From assembly GCA_010093705.1 (NCBI GenBank), contig MU006095.1, forward strand, positions 198,918-262,917: a stretch of 64,000 bases of DNA, given 5' to 3'. Source of the DNA: Patellaria atrata CBS 101060 (taxonomy: Eukaryota; Ascomycota; Dothideomycetes; Patellariales; Patellariaceae). Position numbers and translations under genes: made by a program. The notes below the pieces were generated by a model. That model saw only the letters and a program-made list of their open reading frames with translations. It had not been told where the DNA came from and ran no database searches. Each line of letters begins with the position of its first letter. Within the stretch, counting starts at the first letter, position 1. This document shows positions 24,231 to 36,840 of this stretch, piece by piece.

Positions 24231-24949
24231 CTTTTAGAACTCTATGAGTTATTACGGCCAATGAAGGGCAGCGGAGGATAATTGCAGGATTCATTTACAT
24301 CAATCTTGGATTCAATAGGAGCCAGCTTACTGCGCTACAAAGAATACTGCAGCACTGAAAACATGCCTCGACCCGATAAAAATTTTCCCCTAAAGGTCGT
24401 TGAGAGATCGCTTGCGACTTATAAGAGTCTTCATCCTTCTGTCCCCTCGGTATTCCATTCCAGTCAATTATGCTTACATCATTCACTTGGTGCTGAACTG
24501 GATAGTTATTTAGAGATTTTCTGCGTCTTGGAGCGTCTCGTTGAGAGACTTTCGTGAATAGCGAACACAAGATTAACGACATTGCCAACCTCTCACGTGC
24601 TTAGAGCTACTTTAGAGCGCATGATTAAGAAGTGGCGAGATGAAATCCTTTAATCGGTACGGGGCCTCATCTACGAATATGGTAGACCATCAATCCCAAG
24701 TAATAGGCATGACGTATGGTGTACGTTTGATTCCTTGCAAGGCAAAGGGGTTGGGTCTGCATATGTGGTCACTTTTACGGTACACTCCCTTGGATTCTGA
24801 TAGTAATCCTACAACAGCCCAGGTAAGTTTTACGTTTGATAACAAACGACATCGGATATGTTCGAAATGCTCCAGCGAACCCAGAGTTAATGAGTATATA
24901 GCAATTATTCGTCTGCAAAAAGTTTAGTAGGGAGACTACTAGTGCTGGA

Positions 24950-26290
24950 AACTGAATCAGCGAGCGAGAGAAACTCAAAAGGGTGAAAAAACTTAAATAT
25001 TCGCACTTCCTAAGTCTATTGTCTTGTTGTACCGTGGGAGAATCTTACTATCAGCTATTCCCCTCCCAGTGGTTACAAAGTTTCGAATCCTGGATGAAAA
25101 AGCGACCGCCATTCGGCGGATGAAGTACTCCAGACGTGGATAATTCAGCAGATGAATGGGATCGCAAATGCACTCCAACTAATACACGATGGTGCACATG
25201 GCTAAGGACCTATTGGCTATCATCACAACATAAATCCACAGAACCTTCTGTTTGTCAAAGGTGTAGACGCGTCTGGTAAGAGCCCGGGATGGTTTAACAG
25301 GATTGTTCTTACCGGGTTTGAGCTATCTAGGTTTTTTGACGATAAGCGATGATGGCCAGCGGAGCCTTTCAACTTGTTATCATGATGACTCGAAGTGGAA
25401 TGGAGCCGAATCAAAGTACTACGCTCCCGAAGCGTTTATTTTCGGGGGAAGACGTTGGACTGGCAAAGGGTACGACATTTTTAGCCTCGAAATGGTCATG
25501 CTCGAAATGTGTCTCGGTGTTTAAGAATGTTCTTGAAGGCTTGAAAGTCGATTCGGGTATGAAATCTTACCCAGGTACCTCAAAAGCATCCCCCTACACC
25601 ATTATTGGATCGCTCCATGATATTGAAGGGTTAAACTTTGCCACCACGTCGCGAATTGTCTAAGCGGTCACAAAAAGCTCTACGAAAAATCGAAATCCGA
25701 CCTTCCTTTGTTTAAGGTGTAAAACTTTTGACACACTGGAATATCCTCGACGTCAATCCCGAGACCAGATCGACCGCCGCTGATCTTAGTTACACTCTGC
25801 AGTATATCTTAAATGGACGTAGCATAGATGACCTCATAATGCGTCGTTATTTGAATACAGCCCCAGTATGGCGTCGCTCATGGAACGTGATAAGAGATAG
25901 AGAGGAGCTCTTTCAGAAGTATAATTTCAACTCTGATCAAATATCAAAGAAAATTGTAGTCACTGGCAAGAATCGCAGGGTACTCCAGAATCTGTCCTCA
26001 CCGCATCTACAACAGAATGAACGGGCAAGGGGGAGATGTCGTTACTGCACTGCTAACGCTCAGTGCGTTCCGGTTGAACATCTCCACGCTAGGTATCCCA
26101 CGTATCACCTCTACATTTGGTCTAATTGTGGTAATATCCACTCAAGACTTCGAGATTAGAACACTCCTAAGTGCATAGTTCATGGAGAGAACAAACCAGT
26201 AATGCTTCTAGAAGGAATTCATGGTGCTGGTGGGTTGAAATGGATTGAATCGAGCCCTGATCTAGGTTTAATCCACTCTACAGAATCCCC
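24950..26290 (+). pseudogene. Decayed Ser/Thr protein kinase gene
   Basis: The segment at 25318-25524 reads SKYYAPEAFIFGGRRWTGKG followed by YDIFSLEMVMLEMCLG. This is the APE activation-segment end and subdomain IX of a protein kinase. At 25728-25815 MTHWNILDVNPETRSTAADL fits subdomain XI. The tail (25840-26159) reads YLNTAPVWRRSWNVIRDREE. Upstream parts that should hold the N-lobe and catalytic loop are broken up, with several frame changes and stops. It lies next to the trypsin-like relic on the same strand, so the two may have been one gene or neighbours. Confidence 0.55.
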
Positions 26291-28067
26291 ATAGAACTAA
26301 ACGTTTGGAAATTGGCATTAAAACATGGGAAATACGTACCACAGGCGCTATCTACTCCTTTGGGTGTAATTTTTTTTTAACCCTGTAGAGCGAATGGTTC
26401 AAGAATATACAGCCTTCTATGAAGTTCTACGCTGACCGACTTGAGTCCTTATGCAGTCACAGTGTTACTCCCATAACGTACAATAAGTCCTGTTTCTATT
26501 CTTTGACTCTCATCACGAGTTGTGCGGACTTGCCTTGTGCGTTCGATCCTTTTCTTTCTTCAAGTAACACTGCTCTGTGCTGCCAGATGTTTCTAGTCTT
26601 TATTTCTCCAAGTTCGTACAGAAAGGGAACATATAGGGCGGGCATGTCGAGGTTCTGTAGGACTCCAACCACTCTACTGCGTTGTCTCTAGAGACGATAT
26701 CAAGAGCCAGGTAGAGCATTCGATAACTGACAGAATGGTATCAGGAATCTATCCAGCCAATATTCAACGCTAGAAGTTGCGCGATAACTTCAGTTTCAAG
26801 GCGTCCTACTTCCATCAATATTGATGCACTTAACGTATCTCTGCTACAGTGCTGCTATTGGCGCGGAGAGGTGGTCCAGTTCTAGGACTATTGTCCGATT
26901 TGAAACTCTCTCACGATTGTTGTGATTGTGGTATTCACTGTGCATTCGAAGTGCATGAGTGTATTATCGTATCTGTGCTCCAGAGGTCTCAAGATCGTGT
27001 CTTCATGACTGAGATTTTGTTGCACACGGCGCGCGAGCCCAAGCCTTTCTCAGGAGAACCCCACGCAACGTGGCGCAAGCGGAAAATCTGTTTCGTCGAC
27101 CAATGTCGTGCAGCAAACTTTGATTTCACATCACGACTCCAATTCATACATTCTCGTCCGGTCACCTTCCATTTTCAAAGGCATCATTCTTCCGTGTGGG
27201 TAGAGAGATGCAGATGTTCATAGGGTCGTGTCGATATTGCAGAAGTCGAACCCCCTTTGATGGGTTGGTGTGGCTGCACGATGCTATTGGATTGGATATG
27301 ACCGATGCTAAGGGAACTATTGAAATAGTCCGACCAACAAGGCCTATCCTAACGCATGAAGTAACTAACGGACTGACCTTCCAATACTAGATCCCTTGAT
27401 CACAGGCTCTTTAGCAAGAATACCGGGTACGGTACTTGTTGCCACTGAATTTCCTTTCGAAGGCTGAGAGGAGGAGGTAAAATTGAAGCAAAGCCATTAA
27501 GATGAAGAGAATGGAAAGAATCATGAGATGTCAATGTTCTTCAAGAATGATTCATCTATATCTTTTACTACTAGAAGAATAGGTAGACGAGATCAGCACA
27601 ACCTTAAACTGACAGCAGCGGTAGCATCTTGTCAGAATCTCCACTATACCCCTCGGCTGTCCTGATCGTCAAACCTCGCGTGCGACCCCTAGAGCCGCCA
27701 CGATATATATATGCCATCCCGGAATTACAACCGTAACGACAATCCCCTTGTTTAGTTGCCCTGTTCCTGCATCGTCTCGTCAACGGCGCATGCCACTCCT
27801 TTGCCCGCGTGACGAATCACAGTCTTGTTTCTCAAACGGATGTTCTCGAGACCTGGTTTGTTCCTTGTACATCTGCTAGAAATGAGATCGTGAACGCCGA
27901 GTGCGAATAGCATGGAGATATTTTGCCATGCCCCGACGTTCACATGGGAAGTGTACTCCGAGGGGTAGAGAGGATGCGTCGAGTATAAATGAGAGACTCC
28001 CGCAGTGGGATGATTTTGTGATCTGTCCCGGTACAGCTTTTGTCTCTTTTCCGTTTCTGCCTTCACT
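26291..28067. other. Gene-free interval upstream of the Vps62-family gene
   Basis: I find no gene in the first 1.5 kb, only short unsupported frames in AT-leaning sequence. The last 300 bp is the promoter of the next gene, with a TATA-like box. Confidence 0.4.
27984..27989 (+). promoter_or_regulatory. TATA-like box
   Basis: The sequence TATAAA lies 79 bp before the ATG of the Vps62-family gene, a usual spacing for a fungal TATA box. A pyrimidine-rich leader follows it. Confidence 0.5.
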
Positions 28068-29325
28068 ATGGTTTCTAATACCTTCTTACGCTCGCTTAGT
28101 GTACTGGCAGCTATTGTCAGTACAAGTCTTTTTGATTCCGTAAATGCGGCACCGGTGGTTGAGAAGAGAGTTCCAGCTGGTGTACCGGATTATGTCGTGA
28201 AATATGGTAGGTCTCCATATTCTCATATTCTGGTCTACTCTCATTCCATGCATTTTGAGACTTTGCAAGTCAAGTTCACAGGAAAAGGATGATCCAACAC
28301 CCGAACTTGGGATACCTTCCTAACTGTCTCCTCTATAGCACCTCTCGTCCACCTCCACAGCGCCGACCCTTTCTTTCCGTCCTCCCCCGCAACACATCTC
28401 ACGCACAGCGTCCCTCAGATCAACTTCACCACCATTCCATCCTACCCACAGCCTCTGACTCTCTCTAACCTCAACGCCCTAAACAACCTCGGCGGTGACC
28501 AAATCTACCTCACCTCCACCGACGATCCCACCGTCGGCCCAGCATGGATCAAGGGCGAGAGACCAGACGCAGCCGGGAAGACGCAGAGCGTAACGAGTGT
28601 AGTCATCATCAACGACAAGGGGAACGGCGACCTAGACGCCTTCTACATGTACTTCTACAGCTGGAACTGGGGCGGCATCGTCGAACTCATCAACCAAAAC
28701 CTCGGAAACCACGTCGGAGACTGGTACGTCCGCTACCTCCCCCTCTCCCCCTCCCACTGACTTCCGGGTGAACGACCATACTAACTCAGACGTACGCAGG
28801 GAACACAATATGGTGCGTTTCAAGAACGGAGTCCCCCAATGGATTTGGTACAGCCAACACGCGAACGGCCAGTGCTTCGCCTACAATGCAGTACAAAAGA
28901 GCGGCATCCGACCCCTCGCCTTCTCCGCCAACGGAAGCCACGCCCACTACGCGCTCCCCGGGCCACACGACCACACGATCCCCAACCTGAACCTGCCACT
29001 TCCGAACGGCGTGCTCGTCGACCACACGGACGCTGGGCCGTTGTACGACCCTATCCCCTCGAGTTACTACTACACCTATAACCCCGCCAGCGACTCCTTT
29101 ACCGGGTTTGATGGCGCGCCGACGGCGTTTTTGGAGTTCGTGGGTAAGTGGGGCGATAAGGAATATCCGAAAACCGACAAGCGACAGAAGGATTTTTTCG
29201 GGTTCAAGAAATATGGCGGTGGACCGACAGGGCCGAGGGATAAGCAGTTGAATAGGAAAGATTGTTGTCCCGATAATGGGAATCTTTGTATTCAGCGCAG
29301 GATTCTGGTGCCGAGGGATAGTTAG
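28068..29325 (+). CDS. Secreted Vps62/DUF946-family protein
   Basis: Three exons: 28068-28206, 28339-28723 and 28800-29325, giving 349 aa. The introns are 132 and 76 nt. The N-terminus is a signal peptide of about 27 residues (hydrophobic LSVLAAIVST, then VNA|APVVEKR). The KR just after it could be a Kex2 processing site. The mature part has the Vps62-family order: YAPLVHLHSADPFFPS, NNLGGDQIYLTSTDDP, DAFYMYFYSWNWGG, then NLGNHVGDWEHNMVRF (rebuilt across intron 2). Next come WIWYSQHANG, SANGSHAHYALPGPHDHTIP, GKWGDKEYP and GPTGPRDKQLNRKDCCPDNG. The GNHVGDWEHN and SHAHY blocks recall a metal-binding pocket. The yeast founder was linked to vacuolar sorting, but the secreted forms in filamentous fungi have no settled function. 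Confidence 0.88.
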
Positions 29326-30129
29326 TTGTAGGTTTTTGCTGGCGTCACGGGAGTTTTGATCGAATTATACTTTTGGAATGAGTGTAGGGGTTATGGACTC
29401 GTGTTATTAGTGTCCTTCACACATCTTTTATCCTCACGTTGCCCAAACCCGTGTACTGTATTTCTTCTCCCGCCCCGCGGTGGACTCTGCTAGTCTATCG
29501 TATCGTACCGTACGATCCGCTCATGTTAGAACTTTGGTTTTGACTGTACCTCCCACACGTAAATGTCAACGTGTATCAACTTATTAATGACCTCAGCCGC
29601 CTGGATTCCTGCTTGGCGAACTAACTGAGATGTCGGGCCCGACGGCATATCCGGAGTATATCTCCTTTGTACGGCGGCGTCCAAAGGGAAAGTCTGTTAC
29701 AGCTTGTGACGAGTCAAATTGAGAGTATGGTTGCAGTTGTTTTCCAACTCCGAATTTTCGACTTGCCGTGTGCCGAAAAGTCGGAGCCGAGGGTATGGTT
29801 CCACAGGTCCGGTATGTATAGGTCCTGTGCTGGAAAGAGAAGTTCACGTCACTTCTGTATAGTAAGGTCATATCCTGCGAATACTGAGTACGTGTGTCGA
29901 TGATAGCATTAGCGCACATCATACCCTACAATGATAACAAAACACATTCACCCTGGTATTAGTATCGCCCGACCAACTTTACGCATATCCCCAACTCCCC
30001 GCTCAATCTCTGATGTAGTCAGTTCCACAGCATCAAGCCCACCTTCACCTTCACGATGGCGTCCCTGTCAGCGGCGAGCTAACCATTCCCCCGCAAGGGA
30101 TTCAATTTCCCCACATCGTAACTGAGCCC
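29326..30129. other. Gene-free interval
   Basis: 3' flank of the Vps62-family gene, then sequence with no supported gene. Confidence 0.4.
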
Positions 30130-31802
30130 AACATGATCCTCATAATTACACAACTCGTCGCTGGCTCCGAAATGACAAGGACGAGATAGAAATGCGGTAT
30201 ATCGGAGTCGACTTTACCGCCCTTTGTCGGAGGATTCTTGAGCTATGCATAGGAGCCGAGTCGATTGCAAGTTACGAGAAGATAGAAGGGGGTCTTCAAT
30301 CGAGCCTTCATCTCCACTTGGAATAATGTCAGATATAAGCCTTACTGCCAAACTCGGCATTAAGGTCGGCCTTTTGCCGTAGTGGTATAATCTCACAAAT
30401 AATGGTAAACGTATCGTGGAAAGACTTCAATTTACGCCCGCGGAGCTGGCGAGGCTCGTCACTGCTTCTGAAATGGCTACGATTAAGTACCATGAGTTCG
30501 TATAGCGGAATGCACGGTAACGAACGAACTCTTCGTTACTTTTCAATCACATAGTACAAGCTAAGACCACACTTCCTATACCATCAATTCTTGACTGGAG
30601 CAATGATCCCAAAAGTTCCATCAAGAGTGAATACATCGTTATGGAACACCCCCAGGGTGTTCGGTTACACGAAAAATGGCCCGATATGGCTGGTGATCAG
30701 AAAGTCAAATGGATAGCCGCCCTATATGAGACTGTCAAAGAGTTGGTAGACCTTGAATATGCTGCGTATGGGAGTCTGTACTTCCTTGATAGTCTTCGGC
30801 ACTCAGGTTTGAAATACGAACCACTGGATGCAAATTTCTGTATAGGGCCTCACTGTGGAACTCAATATTGGGATTGCAATACCAGTGAACTAAGGTTTTA
30901 TTATAACACGGAGCCTAACTGAGGAACATGTTGGTTGTCAAAATCCCTTGTCCCTTTTATCAGCGTTCTATTACTAGCTAGAGACCAATCTCGACGAGTA
31001 TAGTGACAGGCTTATAGATGCTTCTCTTGCGAGGATTGCACCAACCGACGCTGAACTCAACAAGCGACCGTCATATCATGGCTCTGTCCAAGTACACCTT
31101 GACGTCTTAAGACGCGCTCGCTCTGTGCTCAAGACACTATGTGCAGATCCTCGGATCCAGGCTGCTGCAACTCCAGTCTTGTTCCACCCCGACCTGCACA
31201 AAAGAAACGTATTTGTCTCGGAAAACAATCCTGTTATCATCATAGCTATCATCGATTGGCAATCCACTAGCATGGAGCTCGCCTTCTGGTACGCCGACGA
31301 CGTCCCCGATTTCGCGGCCGAGCACGAGATCTATACTAAAACCTCTGCTCTCTGTTCCTAGTACCGCCACCCCAAACTCTCTCGCCCTAGGTCGATGGAC
31401 GAAAACCTTTTCCGGCCGTTCCGCTACAGCCCAAGAACATGGAAAGACGGCATCGTAGCACTCCGCCACGAACTGATCGAAACGTCCCGCAGTTGCGAAA
31501 ATCTAGGGCTTGACGGAACAAACCCATCCGTGCTACATCCTGCAGAAGAGCTAGCGCGTCATAAAAAGGAGTACGAGCTCTTTGTAGCTGCGCAGAAATT
31601 GAGAGGGGAACTAACCCAGACCCTCAATTCCGCAGATGATGGATGGGTTGGCGGTAGAGGACTGGGAGGCGACTAAATCACTTCACAGAGACGTGTTCGA
31701 CAGTGCTTTGGATAGTATCTTGACGAATGGGGATCAGGAGGATGTGGAGAGAGTAAAGGGCGAAGAGGTTTTAAGGGCGGTTTGGCCGTTTGATCTTGAA
31801 TA
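30130..31802 (+). pseudogene. Broken APH-type phosphotransferase (Aim9-like)
   Basis: Collinear plus-strand pieces cover most of a fungal phosphotransferase of the APH/choline-kinase fold. The N-terminal part reads RRWLRNDKDEIEMRYIGVDF and ASYEKIEGGL (30150-30300). The middle (30560-30922) reads SEYIVMEHPQGVRLHEKW and ends CGTQYWDCNTSELRFYY. The catalytic part (31125-31355) has LFHPDLHKRNVFVSENNP, equivalent to the HxDxxxxN loop, then IIDWQSTSMELAFWYAD. The tail (31395-31802) has LFRPFRYSPRTWKDG and EDWEATKSLHRDVFDSA. The frame changes after 30922 and again near 31650. In-frame stops follow FYYNTEPN and precede the YRHPKL block. At least four breaks, so it is inactive. Confidence 0.75.
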
Positions 31803-32549
31803 GCAAGTCCATTGGACAGGTAATAGTCCACTTACGGGCGTTGCGTAGGTGACACTGAACACATCCTACGAAGTTACTTCGACGACGTCTTTGTTGGGAT
31901 GGATACAATAGAACAACCCCAGTCGAAGAGAAGAGGTGGATAGATATCAACCGCTTTATCTCCCAACGGTCAGTACTTTGCGACATCGTACGTCCGCTAG
32001 AATACGGGCGGGAGATTAGTCGTACGATATTGAGACTTCCACGAGTTGTATTATATCATACCTATGGCCAGAGGGCCTTTGTACACTTGCAACGAGCGTG
32101 CTGTACAGGAGGGCGGAAGGTGGGTTTTAGGTTAATGGGACAGTACGCGGACAACTGAACGAGAGGGAAGGGATATATATGGGTTTGTCGGTAGCAAGTA
32201 GGTGCGTGCGGATTAGACAGTCCACTGGACCTACAATCAGCCATCAGGATGGTCTGCGTGCCGAATACAGTGAGATCACTTACCACTCCACCTAGCGGAA
32301 TCATCAAGATTCATTCAAGTCTTCAACTTTTGGTGGACGTTCGCGTACGGTACACGTAAAGAGACCTATGCATGCCAGACTGTGCTGATAGTTGAGACAT
32401 ATATATACGTACTATACAAGCACCTATTTTACAGTCTAAAAGTTCGATCCCGCTAGGCCTCTATGCACCGATGGAGAGATCTATCCCAAACCTAGTTTGA
32501 CATCAAATGCAGTATGGTAGAGTAGTCCGGATTTCCCAGGAAATATTCA
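31803..32549. other. Intergenic
   Basis: 747 bp between the APH relic and the end of the ABC1-family gene. No gene or repeat recognised. Confidence 0.4.
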
Positions 32550-34627
32550 TCACCCCTCAAATACCCCATGTTGCAGCTCCACCCCAAAATCCTTCGCCAT
32601 CTTCCTCATCTGGCCTTCAATCTCATCCTCCATGCCACCGCCTAGCCCCAATGCTTGTCTAATCCTCGCCCACCACCACACCATATCACTGCCCAACAGC
32701 ACGGTCTTAAACAAGAGATGCGAGCCCAAATTTCTCAACCTCTCCGCGAACCCCAATTCCTTAGCCTCCACCAAAGCCCTACTGGCCCATGTTCCCGTGA
32801 TCTTAATCCGGTTGACGGGCGAGCCGAGGAACTGGTTGTTCCCCTGCACGATGCGCAAGTTGCGCCCGATGAAGATGAGCTCACGCGGCCATTTGGACTC
32901 GTCGCCGAGCATCTCGCGCACCATTTTGCGCATCTTGAGCTGCATTTCGTAGGCGCGTTCCTGTTCATCTTTGCCCTCGAGACCCCTTCTCAGGCCTTCT
33001 TCCATGGTATGATCGCCTCCCTTATACGGCCGCAATAGCGTCGCGCTCGCGAAGATATCGGGGCTATTGACGCCCCAGCTAGACACTATCTCCTTGATAG
33101 TCTTATTGTCAAACGTCAATAAAGACTTCCAGAAGAGCGCGTACTGCCGCCTGAACGTGGGGTCCATGGAGATATACAACCCATGGTCTATGAGAACGAG
33201 CTCGGGCCTTCCAGAGGGGAGACGGCGGATAAAGATATTCCCTGGGTGTGGGTCGCAGTGCACGAGGCCCCAGAGGAACATTTGGGCGGAGAAGAGGTCG
33301 ACCATTGTCGTCATGACGGCCTTGAGACTTAAGCCTAGGCCCCCTTGCCCATCTTTCCCCTTCCACCCGATCCGAGCCGGCTTGAGTTCCTCTCGGTCCG
33401 GGTCATTAGACGGGATACGCCGAATAGCCGCGGCGTCGGGAGGCCCGAGTGGTGTGCCGTTGCAACCGGGGCTGCCACGCGCCCATCCACCCTGCCAGGG
33501 AGCAGTGATACCTTCCTTATCCCAGAGGCGGACGCCTTCGATCCATTCAGCAGTCATGACACGCCTGGAGGAAAGCTCAGGGTAAACGGTTGGGACGTAG
33601 ACGCGGCCGCGAAGACGAGGCTCGCCTTGGACGAAGGCTCGCATTTGGGACGCATTGTTCGCTTCGTTCACAAAGTCGGTCTCGAGCATAAGACGCTCTG
33701 TAACATAAGGAACGAGAGTATACATGGGGATGTCGAACCAGTAGGAATAAATGCGAGCAACGACTCTACAGGGGTCCAATTAGTCTCGCTGAATTTAGTA
33801 AGAATAAGGCATACCACTTACTTGAAGGCCCACAAGTCCCACCCTACTTGTTGTGCTATCTCCTTCTTCTGAATCTTGATAGCGACCTCCCTCCCATCCC
33901 CCAATCTCGCCCAATGCACCTGCGCCACACTCGCACTCGCTCTAGCAGTCCTCTCCATGACCCCCTTCCCCCCTTCCTCTCTGAAACTAATCCCAAACAC
34001 CTCTTCCGGGCTCTTCCCGAAGTCCTCCCTGATGACCTCCTCCACATCCTCCCACGCATTCTGCGGCGCATCATCGAACATCTTGCTAAACATTTTCTGA
34101 AATTCTGGCGGGAGAACCGCACTCTGCATCGCAATCGCCTGTCCAATCTTCAAGTACAACCCCCCATTATCCCGCAGCAGATGGAACACGCGCTCCGCGT
34201 TCCGTCTATGCACATGCTCGATGCTATCCGCGAACAGCGGATGTGCCCGAAAGTTGAGCTTGTAGTCCAGTCCGATGATGAGGCCCGTTTTGAACGTGCG
34301 TACGCTGCGCGTTACGGCGGAGTAGTTGTAACGCGTATCTACAAACCATGTCGCCGTTCCCAACAGCGACACCCAGAAGATCCGACGTATCCATTTGCGT
34401 CTGTGTAAAGGTTTGTAAGGTTTCCTCGGTTTAGGTTTCGGTAGGTCGGCCGGATTAGGAGGTTTAAGGGGCGAGAAACGCTCGGTCTGGTACGTACGAG
34501 CGTGCGGAAGTCCACTTCTGGATCCCTGGCATGTTCTTGATGGAGCGGGGAGTGGATGGTAACTAGGGCGGGAGCATGGTATAGAACGGGAAAGGGCTTT
34601 GCCTGCTAGAGGCCAGCCGCTGGTCAT
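32550..34627 (-). CDS. ABC1/ADCK atypical kinase, ADCK1/Mcp2 type (mitochondrial)
   Basis: Atypical protein kinase-like protein of the UbiB/Coq8 superfamily. The ADCK1/Mcp2 branch sits in mitochondria and is linked to coenzyme Q distribution and lipid balance. Two exons, 34627-33822 and 33765-32550, with a 56 nt intron (donor GTAAGT); 673 aa. The N-terminus is basic (a presequence), then a single hydrophobic stretch (IFWVSLLGTATWFV). The KxGQ signature reads LYLKIGQAIAMQSAVLPPEF. ASVAQVHWARL and REVAIKIQ hold the altered nucleotide loop and the lysine. GLVHCDPHPGNIFI is the catalytic loop, and LVLIDHGLYISM shows DHG in place of DFG, as in the ADCK1 branch. A Pro/Gly-rich insertion of about 50 residues (WARGSPGCNGTPLGPP) precedes the catalytic loop. 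The next gene leftwards is the APH relic; carB lies 280 bp upstream. Confidence 0.88.
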
Positions 34628-34907
34628 TATCGCGGCGGTTTATAAGTCATAAAGAGCATGAGGATTGGAATGCTCGGATATTTGAAGGGAAAGAAAATCA
34701 GCAAAATTAAGATCACGGCCATGTCTCGTTATCTTAACGCCGAGCGGCGGGATATGCACGAATCATTTAAGCGGGGGAAACTGGTGGAGCGGAATCCCTT
34801 GGCTGGCATACCTTCCTTCCGCGTAATCGCGTCACGGAGAATTAAAGTTTGCAGAAGGAGGGTAATAGTGTTTGAAATTGGTATTTCATCTGCTCAATAA
34901 ACAACAA

Positions 34908-36840
34908 CTATGAATGATTCTTCCCTTGACCATCAATACTTATTACTGCAGCATCATCACCTTGCCCCATCATCCTAATGCAACGATTCACAAACACCAT
35001 TATCATTAGCATTACCACCCACGGTACAACCAGTCTCCACAACGGACCGGCAATAACCCTATCAATCTTCTTCCCCGTTTTCTTCGTCTTGAACCCTCCT
35101 TTACTCCAAGGTACCTCCATCCTATAATCCTTCAATATTTGTTCCGCAACGATCTTGCTACCGGCTAGAACAATTGGAACGCCAGTCCCCGGATGTGTGC
35201 TCGCACCCACGAAGTACAGGCTGTCGATGCTAGTGTGCTTTGTTTTCGGTCGGAAGGAAAGGACATTGAAGAAGCTATGGCTCAAGCCTAAGATGGCCCC
35301 TTTGTCGAGATTGAATCTCTCCTTCCAGGTGAACGGGGTGTTCATTGACTCGGTCACAATCATGCCTGACAGATCCACGCCAGTACGTGCCGCGATGGTT
35401 GTCAAGACCTTGCTACGCGCCAGATCAACCATAGCGGACCAATCCTGAGCTCCAGAAACATTATCACGGGTGGTGGAATTAACGGTTCCTTTGTGTGTTT
35501 CTGAGTCAGAATCCAAGAGATGACCAACGGGAACTAAAACTACAACTGAATCCTTTCCAAGTGGTGCGGCAGAACGGTCTACCCTTGATGGGACATTGAC
35601 GTAGAATGACGGCTGCTCTGGTATCAAATGGTGCTTGAATATACTGTCAAAGCTTTCTCGATACTCATCCGCCAAGAAGATATTATGTGCAGATAACACA
35701 GGGACGGTCCGATCCAACCCCCAGTAGAAGGAGATACTGCTACATGATCCGGCTCGTTTAGACAACGAAGTTGCATATGATGATTTTGGCAATAGATTAC
35801 CGTAAGCATACACCAGGTCAGCATTACATATTACAACGTCCGCTTTCAATTCTTCACCAGTGGTAAGTTTGACACCTCGAGCCGTAAATCCGTCCGGAGA
35901 GAGTAATATAATATCAACTGCAGTGGAAAAGCGAAAATCAACCCCTAATGATTGTCCAATCTTCAGGATCCCGTCAATGACCTAAGAATATATCAGCGAA
36001 TGCTCTAGAAACTATTACCATTTAGTATTGCCCAAACCTTATGAAATCCCCCGATAGGATACCATATCCCTTCAGTCAATTCCGTATACTGTAACAGACT
36101 ATACGTCCCAGGTGCGTCAAATGGGCTCATGCCCATATACATACTCCCAAATGTGAAAACTCGCCTCAGTCTTTCGGTCCAGAAATATTTCGACGCCCGG
36201 CTGTATATACTCTCAAAAGGATGTAGGTCAATGAGGTGTTTCAGGAATCCAGGCCGTACCATCGATAACAACGAGGTAAAGTTCTTCCTCAGGACATGAG
36301 TTACGCTGTGTTCATAACAGCGATGGGATTCCTGAAGAAAGCCAAGATAGCGCTCGAATCCCTCTTTACCTTCCCATTTTTCGATCTCAGTTTTCATCCG
36401 AGCAGTATCGGTACTAAGTTGAAATGTCTCGCCATCCCCAAACCACATATTGTAGTTTGGGTCGCATTTCACTAACTGGATACCCTCCGCTTCGAGCGAC
36501 GTGTCAAGGTCTTCATATGCTTCTCTGAAGAGATGCGGGAGGAGAAGTAGAGAAGGACCTTGGTCGAAACGCTATTGATATCGCATTAGCTGAGAGTCAA
36601 GTTTGAAGAATTTCCAAGCCGCTCACGTAGCCATCGCGGTAGATCAAAGAGCATCGACCTCCAGAAAAATCGTTCTTTTCGACTACTGTAACTTTGAAGC
36701 CTGCTTTAGCGAGACGTGCTGCAGTTGCGATGCCGCCCGCACCAGCTCCTATAATATATCATCAGGACATTTCGGTAAGTATGGATTGACAGAAAATTAC
36801 CAATAATCAGAGCAGACTTCTGCCCCGTTTTCTCGCCCAT
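34908..36840 (-). CDS. carB: Phytoene desaturase (carB / al-1 type)
   Basis: FAD-dependent desaturase that introduces several double bases of conjugation into phytoene to give lycopene and related carotenes. Four exons: 36840-36801, 36748-36627, 36571-36038 and 35981-34908, giving 589 aa. The introns are 52-56 nt. The nucleotide-binding start is split by intron 1 as SALIIGAGAGGIATAARLAK, then VTVVEKNDFSGGRCSLI. FDQGPSLLLLPHLFREAYED and EGIWYPIGGFHKVIDGILKI follow. The C-terminal signature reads SLYFVGASTHPGTGVPIVLA. A hydrophobic segment near the end (WRLVVPWVVMLMIMVFV) should anchor it to a membrane. Length and motifs fit the fungal CrtI-type enzymes. It is transcribed in the same direction as carRA but separated from it by 2.6 kb holding a gene relic. 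Confidence 0.95.

Noticed and set aside
28068-29325. Possible necrosis-inducing (NPP1-like) protein because of the secreted, His/Asp-containing core
   Set aside because: The GHRHDWE heptad of NPP1 is absent. The block order (GNHVGDWEHN, GPTGPRDKQL) is that of the Vps62/DUF946 family.
33067-34408. Several plus-strand frames of 100-190 codons
   Set aside because: They are antisense to the ABC1-family gene, with no recognisable motifs.
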